Of a stretch of DNA of 64,000 bases, positions 36,354 to 45,000 are shown piece by piece. A model generated the notes under the pieces. The model saw only the letters and a program-made list of their open reading frames with translations. It was not told the origin of the DNA and searched no databases. Both the position numbers and the translations under genes were made by a program. The stretch comes from Phyto melanocephala (taxonomy: Eukaryota > Arthropoda > Insecta > Diptera > Rhinophoridae), in NCBI GenBank assembly GCA_941918925.1, contig OW799233.1, positions 43,266,275 to 43,330,274 on the forward strand. Direction: 5' to 3'. Positions within the stretch are counted from its first letter, which is position 1; each line of letters starts with the position of its first letter.

Positions 36354-36535
36354 CAGGGTACACTTAGACAAGGTGGCGGTGCCAGCCCAGCTGACAATTT
36401 TTTTGTGTTCTGGAGTATGTCAAACTACATATTAAAAAAATGATTTCAACTCCGGAAATTGTCAAACTTCATACATAAAAAAAGAGAGCCGAAAATCGCT
36501 CTCCTTTACGCATCACCTTATGTGATTACACCATG
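36354..36535. mobile_element. 182-bp hAT MITE, CAGCCCAGCTGA family
   Basis: Flanked by perfect 8-bp repeats GTTTCTTC (36346-36353 and 36536-36543). Ends CAGGGTACACTTAGACAAGG and the complement of CATGGTGTAATCACATAAGG are imperfect inverted repeats. Shares CCAGCCCAGCTGA and other blocks with 14603-14774 and 13018-13178. Confidence 0.85.
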
Positions 36536-36864
36536 GTTTCTTCTGAACAAGAAAAAACTTTCTGAACAAAATAATCTCTCTCTCTCAAAAGTAAAACGTC
36601 AAACTCAATATAAAAAAAATTGTTCTGAACTAAAATTTTAGGGGTGAATCCAGCTTTAATGTTTCATTGTAAGACTTAATTTAAGGAAATAAAATAATAG
36701 CAAATCAAAGTTACACAAAGGAAGTAAAACATATTTTAGTATTAAAAATTATTCCATAGTGATTTCTGGTTACAACAAAATAATAAATTTTGTGCTATAA
36801 AAGTACACAAAATTGGTGGTGGATATCAAAAATTCGGCACAGCCGAATATAGTGCTCTTACTTG

Positions 36865-37577
36865 TTTAAATTCCAGTGGTAATTTTAAATGAATTGCCTA
36901 CAACGGAGGTAGTTTGCATGAAAGCTTTTTTATGATAAATTATGTAATTTAGCTCGTATTTAGGGTTTGCACAACGAATATTGTTTTCGTAGAAACATGC
37001 TAATAATCTATTATTTTAGCGCTGTGAATATTTATGTAGGAAAATAAAGTGAATATAGCGTGGTGTATGTTCGTTACTTGTCGAACAAATCTATAAATTT
37101 TTATGCACTGCCATACAGTACTGCTTTTGAGTATGCTTGACAGTAAGGAAGTGTGTAACACACTAAAAGTAAAAAATTCTATATATTCTGTCATACTGTA
37201 GTTACTGTACATCATAAATACATAAATACATACATACATACATACATATGTGTGCCAAAATGAAATATGTTCTGCTCACCAAATTGCTGATTTTTATATT
37301 AAAATTCTTTATATTTATATTCTTTATATAAAGAATTTGTCTCAGATTTCTCCGAAATAAACAAAAACTTATGACCGTATATATTTTTTTTTCTTAAGAA
37401 AAAAAAAATTATCATAAATTTACTGGGAACATAAATCAAGATTTTAGTGTGTCCTTTATTTCTTTATTGGCCTTAATTATTTATGTGCTTATTTTTTGTT
37501 CATTTTAATTGTTTATCGTTTTTAATTGAAGACATAACAAAACTTATTTCTTATCAAACGTCATTATGAGATTTTTA
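36865..37577. other. Intergenic, CATA microsatellite
   Basis: (CATA)n near 37226-37245; otherwise AT-rich without gene signal. Confidence 0.5.
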
Positions 37578-37982
37578 GGGCCATTATTACAACTTGCCGA
37601 CAAAGTTAATGTTAATAAAAGGTAACTTTTGTTAACGTGAGCAATAAACTGACCATTAAGTATTTTTCGTTATTACAACCTGCCTGTAAAATAAATTGTA
37701 TTTATTTTAAAGTATGGCAGCACCAAGGCAAATGCTGAACAAATTTATTAGTTCTTTAAAACCAAAGTAGCAACGACAAGCAAATAGTAAACAATTCCCT
37801 TATACGGTAGAAAATATGGTAACTTTTAATTATAACCCTCACGTTAAAAGTTAAGGGTAGAGTGATCTTCCCTTTAATATATCGGACACTTTTAGGTTAA
37901 AGTGAAGTTGTGATAACGAAAAATTAGTTATCTGCCCGATAACATCCTAACTTTAGTTATCGGCAAGTTATAATAATGGCCC
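37578..37982. mobile_element. PIF/Harbinger-type MITE, TTA-flanked
   Basis: Inverted repeats GGGCCATTATTACAACTTGC and complement (one transition in 20, continuing imperfectly) bound 405 bp, flanked by TTA (37575-37577 and 37983-37985). TWA duplication and GGG start fit PIF/Harbinger. Several GTTATC/GATAAC and GTTAA motifs inside; noncoding. Confidence 0.85.
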
Positions 37983-38084
37983 TTAAATTTTTAAAATATT
38001 TTATACACTTAAATATGTGTTTTTTTTTCTTCAGATTATAATGTATACAAAATGGAAATTCTTTTACACTAAGTATTTAAAATA

Positions 38085-38650
38085 ATGCCACTTAAATGAT
38101 TTCCGTTTTCAGCTTTGCAATGATAGGTTCGTTTAAAATCATCATCCATAAAATTATTCAAAATTTTTTGCTGGCGCTCGAATTTCTGCAATAATGTTAG
38201 TCTTGAGTTCAAGCATTATCTTTAAATTGTTTACATATTTATACTCACTCCTTTAAATAAAATAAGTCTCGCGAACGTGCTGGCCAATTTGTTTCTGAAT
38301 TTCTGAAAATTTTTCGCTTTACAAAAATTTGACTTAAAAGTGACATTGTATCTGGGGCAGTGGCTGCATCCTGATGAAATCATATCTCAGGTTTGATTTT
38401 AAAAGCAGGACCTAAAAAATTTTTCATAAATCGATACCACTCTCCATTTACGGTTATAGCCTTTTCATCTTAAATTTCGAAGAAGTAAGGCCTAATGATA
38501 ATTTCAAATGTAATGCCACACCACAATGAACAAATAATCGAACGCAATTGGTGTTGATGAATGGCTCTTCGATTTTCCAAAATCAGCAGTACTGCTTATT
38601 AACAAAGCTTATAGTGTTTTCTGGTTTTAAATTTAAACCCATTAATAGCT
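38085..38650 (-). pseudogene. Mariner transposase C-terminal part
   Basis: Minus-strand translation gives, with stops and shifts, an NKQYC block, TVNGE-like ITVNGEWYRFM, FHQDAATAPDTMSLL (second catalytic Asp), then NWPARSRDL and CKAENGNHLSGIIL. This is the C-terminal half of a mariner transposase; the N-terminal half is at 40682-41165, displaced by the insertion at 38651-40681. Confidence 0.8.
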
Positions 38651-39197
38651 GATTTTACATTTACACTACAAGTTTTGTTAAATCAGGTTTTAACTCACAG
38701 TATGTTCAATAAGTTTTTTTTTGAAAATAAAATCATTGTTGTGGTAGAAATAAGTGTATATCTTGGAGTATTTTATTTTTTAATATTTTTGTTAATATAT
38801 ATTTATTTGACACACTGTATATCAGCTATTTTTCGTTTGTATGAAAAACCAACACAGTCGTAATACAGTTCTGGTCGGGTTAAGAGCTCGCGCATTATTG
38901 CCATTATCGTTTAAGGGCAATCAGGCCCGTCCCTTTTTATCTGACTTCAAGAGTTTTACGTCTCACCTTCGCGTGGTTAATTGTGTGGCGTCGCGTAACT
39001 GTGCTTTGTTTCCAGACTATTCCACAATAAACCGTGTGATGTTATTTTAATTGGATTAACTGGAGAAGTACCAACTTAACTTACAAATTAACAACTGGAA
39101 GAACTTTTATATTTTTAACTAGATGAGTACCAATTAAGCTCATTTACCTGTAACTGGAGGAGTTCTTTAAAACTCATTGTTATTAAATTTGTATACA

Positions 39198-39246
39198 TAT
39201 TACCCTGAAGAAGCTACCCATTGTTTGGTAGCGAAATATTGGTTAC
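39198..39246 (+). ncRNA. Hammerhead-ribozyme-like motif (Penelope)
   Basis: CTGAAGA, one extra A, stem GCTACC/GGTAGC with an 8-nt loop, then GAAA, a 4-nt TATT in place of a full stem III, and GGT that can pair with ACC before CTGAAGA. This matches the minimal hammerheads known in Penelope-like elements. Stem I is only 3 bp, so activity is doubtful. Confidence 0.6.
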
Positions 39247-39383
39247 TAATAAATAATTTTTTATAAAAAAACAAAAAACTTGATCCTAAGCTTGGAAAAA
39301 ATCATATATAAGCAATAAAATATATATCAAGAAATTTAGACGATATATTTTTGTTTTTATTTTATTTATTTTCAATATTTGTT

Positions 39384-39430
39384 TTTTCCCAATATTTCGA
39401 TCAAACTTCGTTGATCATCTATCACTCTTA
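39384..39430 (-). ncRNA. Degenerate hammerhead-like motif (Penelope)
   Basis: On the minus strand stem GATCAA/TTGATC is followed by GAAATATTGGG as in the plus-strand motif, but the expected CTGANGA core reads GTGATAGA. Probably an inactive relic. Same strand as the endonuclease fragment, just downstream of it. Confidence 0.45.
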
Positions 39431-39480
39431 TAATTTAGTCTCTTATTGTTCGGTAAATTAATTATATGTAACAAATCAAG

Positions 39481-40135
39481 TTAGTATCTCTTCTTGTAAT
39501 TCTCCTCTCTCGACAATATTTGTATATTATTAAAGTTTGGCTTATGTCCAGTTACCGTCCAATGGGATGCAAGAACAGTTTTTTGTGAAAGCGGTTTTTG
39601 TGTCGATTTAACGTTAGATTTATGTGATGCCCTCCTTGTCTTTAGTTTTGTTTTTGTAGTACCAACATATACTTTTTTGCATATATTGGACCCGTCTCCA
39701 TTACAGTTTACTTTGTAAACGATTTTAGATTTTTTTTCGTTCTCTAGTTTTGATTTCATATTGTTAAATAATCTATAATTCGTATTTCCAGTTATAAAAG
39801 CCAATTTATTTTTTTTCTCTGTCATAAACGTTAGATCGTTTTAGTCTTTCCGAGAATTTTGGTATATAAATGGCGGATTTATATACTTTGTATTCATTTT
39901 CCATTTTAATATTTTCGTTAAGAAGTTTTTGATTTACCCGTTTCAATAAATCATCAATAGTTTTATTCGGAAAATCATTCGTTTTTAATATATTTTTGAT
40001 TTTTTCTATGTTCGAGATATGAAAACACTGATCACTGATTGATTGATAAAACTCTGTTTATAAAATTGATTGCAGTATTATTAATAATCGTTTTTGGGTG
40101 TTTAGAATAAAAGTTTATTAATCTTCCGGAGCACA
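39481..40135 (-). pseudogene. Penelope-like polyprotein, GIY-YIG end
   Basis: The upstream frame (about 40135 to 39830) reads FYSKHPKTIINNTAINFINR and DDLLKRVNQKLL, the linker after the reverse transcriptase. A frameshift in an A-run near 39820 leads to the frame 39825-39481 with KIVYKVNCNG, KKVYVGTTKTKLKTR, SHWTVTGHKPNFNN: a GIY-YIG endonuclease with the Y-V-G-T-T-K core, and catalytic Arg and His region R-x-x-S-H-K. It stops early after EENYKKRY. In Penelope elements this domain nicks the target for priming. Confidence 0.85.
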
Positions 40136-40216
40136 TTGGTTTTTGATGCTAGTCAAGTTTAAGTTATTTTCTTGTTTTTTTACATTATCAGCTATTTTAA
40201 TCTTTTAACGTGGCAG

Positions 40217-40510
40217 CACAGTGAAACAAGTCGACCGGCTCAGAGCCGATGTCCACGCCGCCGCGGTTTTTGTCGGCTTAAAACGGCTCAAGGGAACCGC
40301 CGTTTTGATCAGCTTCAGTCGACTCAAGAAGAAATTTTCTTCGAAACAGAAATGAAAAATTTACTTAAATATTACCGTTAGATTTTTTTTAAAATTTTTT
40401 AGTGACGTCACTTTGAAATTTTGAGCCGCCGATTTAAATTTGTTATAGCCGCCGCTTAAAAACTGCTCAGCCGCCGCCGCCGAAAATTTTTCTCGGCTTG
40501 TTTCACTGTG
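40217..40510. mobile_element. GC-rich MITE with CACAGTG ends
   Basis: Termini CACAGTGAAACAAG and CTTGTTTCACTGTG are perfect inverted repeats, flanked by GCAG on both sides (40213-40216 and 40511-40514). 294 bp with many GCCGCC/GGCGGC blocks, strikingly GC-rich for this window. CAC termini with a 4-bp duplication recall the Chapaev/CMC group; that is inference. Confidence 0.72.
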
Positions 40511-40681
40511 GCAGCACTAAATTTAATACAACGAATACAAGGTTGTATTTCATACAATCGAACGGGTTAAACGAAATTATTTTATGTATATGGTAAAACC
40601 AGATCTTATCGATTGGTTTTAACGTTAAACCCAAATTTTGTTATAAAACCTTAACTGTTAAAACACTATAATCAAATGAAA

Positions 40682-41165
40682 ATATGATTCATCAGTCATA
40701 ATTAGATTTTGAATAAAATTGATTTCATCTCTGGTCAACTGTTGAAACTGAACAGCAATTTTTAGACGATGTCAATGATCTGCGGGTTTTAATTCTTGCA
40801 CCAGATATGGAAACAACAGTAAATCTTGTTCTCTATAAAAACGCCGTATTGACGTACAAGTTTCATTAACACTTTGCTATACACATTCAAATATTTTCTG
40901 CAGTGCTAATTGAACGTGGTCCACAGGTTCAAGGCAAATCTTTTACGGTGCCATGTTGGTGGTGACAATGCACGAAAAATTGAATGATTGCTTTAAATGG
41001 CGAAATTCTGACGTTTAAATATCGACGATATGCTGGTTATCGATTCTGGTGCTTTATTCAGTTGTCATTCTTTTCATTACTTATTCTCTAAATGTGCATT
41101 TACATATTATAAAAAAAAATTTATTAAATGTTTAAACTTAATGGTGACTTTTGGCCTACCCTGTA
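40682..41165 (-). pseudogene. Mariner transposase N-terminal part
   Basis: On the minus strand: the right inverted repeat (complement of CAGGGTAGGCCAAAAGTCACC) ends at TA near 41165, then MKRMTTE-like start, and later LVQELKPADH, FIQNLIMTDESYFHL (first catalytic Asp). Several stops. The frame resumes at 38650 beyond the Penelope insertion. The left inverted repeat of this mariner was not found. Confidence 0.75.
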
Positions 41166-42076
41166 TGTATGTACAAATGTGCTGTTTATATGTCCATACA
41201 GACATACATTTTACTGGTTTATATTTATATTTGTTTCATTTAAGGACATATTGTTTGTTTGTTTGTTTTTTGTCTATTTAGTTTTTTTCTTGTTCTTTTA
41301 TTATGTTTGACATAGTTGTTGGTATTAACTTTTATTTTTAAATAAATGTTATTATTTAGTAAAACATTATACAACCATAATCTCTTTAAAATATTTATAC
41401 AATTACTACACATACATACATACATAAGTATGCACATACATATGTATATTTGGCGCTTTTTTCTTCTTTTTTTTTTGCTGCTGGTGGCTGATTTAATGCT
41501 TGTTTTTTCTTTGTGTCATAAATGAATCATCACAATCATTTATTTAGTTTTGTTCTTTATTTTTTTTTTCTTATTTAGAATGTCCTTCCATTATTCCTTT
41601 TAGTATTTTTAGTTGGTTTTTTTCCATAGTCATAAAAAATTTAATTTTTTTCCTCCTAATAGAGCAAAAAAACTTTGTATCTATTTAGTTAGTAGTTGTC
41701 GCTGATGCATGAGTATGTACGCGTAGGTTTACTTGTGTGTTATTTTGTTTGTTAGTATGTATGTATTTGCTTTTGCTGAGAAATTTCACTTTGAGTGTGT
41801 AGATGTGTGTGCTGTTAACATTGTTGTTGTGTTAGTTGTAAAAAGAAGTGCTTGCAAATCAGTTTTAACAACATTGTTTTCTTTATCTTATTTCATTTGC
41901 TTCTTTCAACATTTCAGCAAGTTTTTTATGTCTTTAATGCTGGGTTTCTCAATATGATGAGAACTAAGCAAACATTTTAATTTACACAAATTCTGCAAAA
42001 TACTTATAATGTAATTTACTTAATTTAGTTGTCTATTTTTAGAAAATATATTTTACCAAAAAAAAAACACAATTTT
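41166..42076. other. Intergenic, T-rich, TACA microsatellite
   Basis: Short frames 41030-41281, 41128-41310 and 41733-41957 are Phe/Leu/Cys-rich products of T-rich DNA. (CATA)n near 41408. No gene supported. Confidence 0.5.
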
Positions 42077-42839
42077 TATACCCTTCACACAGTGAAAAAG
42101 GGTATATATAGGTTTGTCAATCCGTGTGAAATTTCTACAATTTTCATTTCCGACCCCGTAAAGTATATATTTTCTAAAAGCTTATGAATAGGGGAGTCGA
42201 TTAAGCTCTGTCAGTCTGTCCGTCTGACCGTCTGTCCGTGTGTATGTTGAAATCAACTTTTTGAAGCCCCCCGACATAGGTTGGACGCGGGTAAGGTATT
42301 AAAATATCATAAATATTCGGGAGTAGATCGGTATTGAAAATCAGAAACATCGGTACATAAACAACTGAGATATGAGCAAAAACCCACGACCACCTCGATT
42401 TCTTATTCACAAAAACAACATACATACATACAAACGTGTATACTGGTTAGAGAAAACGTGGCATCGAATCCCAGCTGAGCCAAAAAATTTTTTTAAATTT
42501 TTTTTAAATATTTTTTTTATTTGTTTTTTTATTTTTTATTTAATATATTATTTATATTTTTATTATTATTTTTTATTATTATTTTTTTTTAAATTTTTTT
42601 TTTTTTTTTTAAATGTTTTTTTTTAAATTTTTAAAAAAAATTTTTTTTTTTTTTGTTTTTTTAACATACATACGTGAATTTATAATTTTACAATGGGACG
42701 TTTTTATATATGTATGTTTTTATATGTATGTACGTATTTCATATGGGATGAATGGTGATACAAACTACTGTTATTGCATGACTACACATTGTGAAGGGTA
42801 TATAAGATTCGGCACGGCCGAATATAGCGCTCTTACTTG
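42077..42839 (+). mobile_element. Compact complete Helentron/DINE-1-like element
   Basis: 763 bp with both family ends: TATACCCTTCACACAGTGAA at the 5' end, and GATTCGGCACGGCCGAAT then ATAGCGCTCTTACTTG at the 3' end, each set in T runs. It carries GTCTGTCCGTCTGACCGTC, GTTGAAATCAACTTTTTGAAG and a low-complexity A/T core (42480-42660). The best copy for defining the family's ends. Confidence 0.82.
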
Positions 42840-42874
42840 TTTTTTTGAATTTCTCTTTATAAAAGATTTTCTAT

Positions 42875-43080
42875 TAAATAAGGTGGGCCAAAAGAAGTCA
42901 TCCGATGTTGTTTGGCTCTCATTTTTTTCTAAATGAAAAACTTCGATTCTGTTTTTTGATTATGCTTATTTGAACCTTTAGAACTCAAGTCGAGAAGATG
43001 ATGTCGGCCAAATGGGCGCCGTCACAATTGATTGTTACACGGGCTCGTTTTATGGCATTTTTCATCACTTCGGCGAGAAC
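42875..43080 (-). pseudogene. Mariner-like 3' end remnant
   Basis: Left end AAGGTGGGCCAAAAGAAGTC resembles a mariner terminal repeat. The minus-strand frame nearby reads VLAEVMKNAIKRARV and GAHLADIIF, the conserved C-terminus of mariner-like transposases (compare HHLRNIIF at 27230). The rest is missing. Confidence 0.6.
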
Positions 43081-44844
43081 TATTTAACATTTATTTTAAA
43101 GGTTTTAAAATAAAATATAAAATAATTATTAAAGTAAAAACTAACTTCATTTTCCTTAAAAGTTGAAAAGTAAAATCAAATATAAAAAAATGGTCACCTT
43201 GTACCAATTTGTTCGTCGTTCGCCGGCGTAAGAATAATAAATAAATCTATTGCAGAGTTCGCCGCGTACAGCGAATTTCGACCGACGCTATAGTTGACGA
43301 ATATTCGCGGCGAAAAATTCGTCGTTCGTCACAATTGTGCACCTAGCATTAGTCTGAAATTAAGGTTAAACTATGATGTTGCCACTATTCCTATATACAT
43401 GATGGTAAAGGTATAGAATTCTTTTTTGTTGTTATTGTAGATAATAAGCAATAAAGATAATTTAACGACAAAAAATTTAACTTTAAAACAGTTGATTTAA
43501 AAATCTTTGGGAAACACAGATTTTATGTGATTTTTTTCTAAGATTTTTTTGTCTTAAATGTAGCCTAACTAAGTGACTGACTGCCAAACATATAAAACCT
43601 TTAAGTTAAGTTTTTAAAAACTTTTATGTGTTTTTTAAGTTTTTTAACATTTTTGAGCAGCTGAGCCTGACCCTGGGGTAGGGGCAAACTGTTGGAAAGT
43701 TGAAGAATTAAATTATTATTCTTTTAATGTAAAAAATAATGAAATAAGATTTTTTTTAGCAATTTTTGGAAAGTTAAAAATGTAATTTATTTTTGAAAAT
43801 TTTAAATGGGTCTAAGCACAGGAAACTTTCTTATAGTCAATATTTAACAAACGTTTAAGTTAATGTGAAAACGTTTAAGTTGTTAAGTTAAAATTACCCT
43901 CTATATCTTTGAGATTATTCTTTTATTTTTGCAAATGTCTATCATAAATAAAACAAAGTATTTCATACCAGTTTAAAACAAATTATGATTGACGGTAATT
44001 ACTTTTTAACTGTGATTTTTAACTGTAGTTTGAAAAATGTAACAAAGTTTTTAATATCCTTTTCCTCCTCTGCTCGTTACAGTCAAAAATGTCATTTCAT
44101 TTTGAGTTTGTCGTCATCAGCAAAATGGGAAATTCAACTGCAATCGAAAAGAAGCTACAGTTTAAATAACAACTGAAACTAAAAACTACAACTAAAACTA
44201 CAATTTAAAACAAAGTACACCGAGGTAACAACTAAAGTTAACAATTGTTGCTGGATTATAAAAAAAAAACAAACCAACAACAAATTTATCATAAGAACTA
44301 AAAGGAAACTTCTTACACCAACTACATACTTACTTGCTACTACAACAAAGAGCAAATAATAACTGTAAAACAATAAAACTATGCAATAGCTAAATAAATT
44401 TTTTTTACAACAATAACAACTACACCAACTACCACCAATGCTGGAAACCACATAAAAAAGCGCTTTTTATTTACAATGTTTAAGTCTAGATTTTGTAGCT
44501 AAAAATATTGAGGCAAGAGTAAGAACAACGGAGTTGGAGAAAGAACAAAAAGAAAACGAATTTAAACTTTTTAATTACGGCCAAAATTACAATTAAAAAA
44601 TACAAAGAAAAAATAGAAGAAATAAACAAGTAAACAAATCACATTTCCCAAAAACAAACAGCAGCCAAAAAAACCAAAATCCCATTTAATGTCAAAATTC
44701 TAACAGAAACATCATTCTGCAACAACCTCAAAGCCCTTCTCAATCTCTTCCCCCAAGCTAACAGTTTGCATAAGAGTGAGGAGGTGTCAGGAAAAACGCA
44801 ACCAGATTAAAATACAAATATTTAGCAAAATTGTTTAAATAAAT
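43081..44844 (+). other. KChIP 5' flank and probable 5' UTR
   Basis: No conserved frame. From about 44120 the sequence is A/C-rich with AACAACTACAACTAAAACTAC-like runs, typical of insect 5' UTRs, and leads into the KChIP start. No TATA box or initiator can be fixed from sequence alone, and an upstream noncoding exon is possible. GTTCGTCGTTCGCC-type GC patches at 43210-43335 are unexplained. Confidence 0.45.
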
Positions 44845-45000
44845 ATGGCTTCGCCACCTGAGAGTCCCATTGAGGAGGTGGTTTATGAACTAGAACAAAC
44901 ACGAGTGCCTAAACCAATACCCGTTGCTCTAGAGGATTTGTGCCGTCAAACGAAATTTACAAAACAGGAAATACGTGTCATGTATAGAGGATTTAAAACC
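44845..45000 (+). CDS. KChIP: KChIP exon 1
   Basis: 52 codons, phase 0 at the end. Encodes the isoform-type N-terminus MASPPESP and the conserved YRGFKT. Donor ACC|GTAAGT. Read-through into the intron gives a spurious 40-residue tail derived from the Helentron 5' end. Confidence 0.95.

Larger units (their letters stand above)
35608..36652. mobile_element. Degenerate PIF/Harbinger element with both genes
   Basis: Boundary arms share GATTCACCC/GAATTCACCC, then GTTTTGAACAAAATTTTTT-like sequence in inverted orientation. Between them are a transposase N-terminal remnant (+) and a MADF-domain remnant (-), the two genes that PIF/Harbinger elements usually carry. A hAT MITE (36354-36535) lies between the MADF remnant and the right end. 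Exact termini and the 3-bp duplication were not resolved. Confidence 0.65.
35140..36864 (+). mobile_element. Helentron-like element, 5'-truncated
   Basis: Body blocks ACTTTGACACGCCTAC and AACGCCCACTTCTCAC near 35210 match the copy at 45045. The 3' end CACAAAATTGGTGGTGG, the CGGCACAGCCG hairpin and GCTCTTACTTG lies at 36864. A PIF/Harbinger element (about 35608-36652) sits inside. Confidence 0.7.
38651..40681 (-). mobile_element. Penelope-like retroelement inside a mariner gene
   Basis: Splits the mariner transposase between its FHL and NKQYC segments. On the minus strand it encodes the end of a Penelope-like polyprotein with GIY-YIG endonuclease. Hammerhead-like motifs lie at 39198-39246 (+) and 39384-39430 (-), as expected for Penelope flanking repeats, here in opposite orientations. 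A GC-rich MITE (40217-40510) has inserted later. TAAT-like bases at both junctions may be the duplication. The reverse transcriptase core is missing. Confidence 0.7.

Noticed and set aside
42372..42936. Phe-rich frames
   Set aside because: Translation of poly-T and the Helentron-like 3' end.
43192..43345. MITE with TTCGTCGTTCGCC motifs
   Set aside because: The motifs are mostly direct, the ends do not form convincing inverted repeats, and no target duplication is visible.
44179..44451. 90-codon minus-strand frame
   Set aside because: Antisense to the A/C-rich probable KChIP 5' UTR; Cys/Tyr/Leu bias reflects composition.
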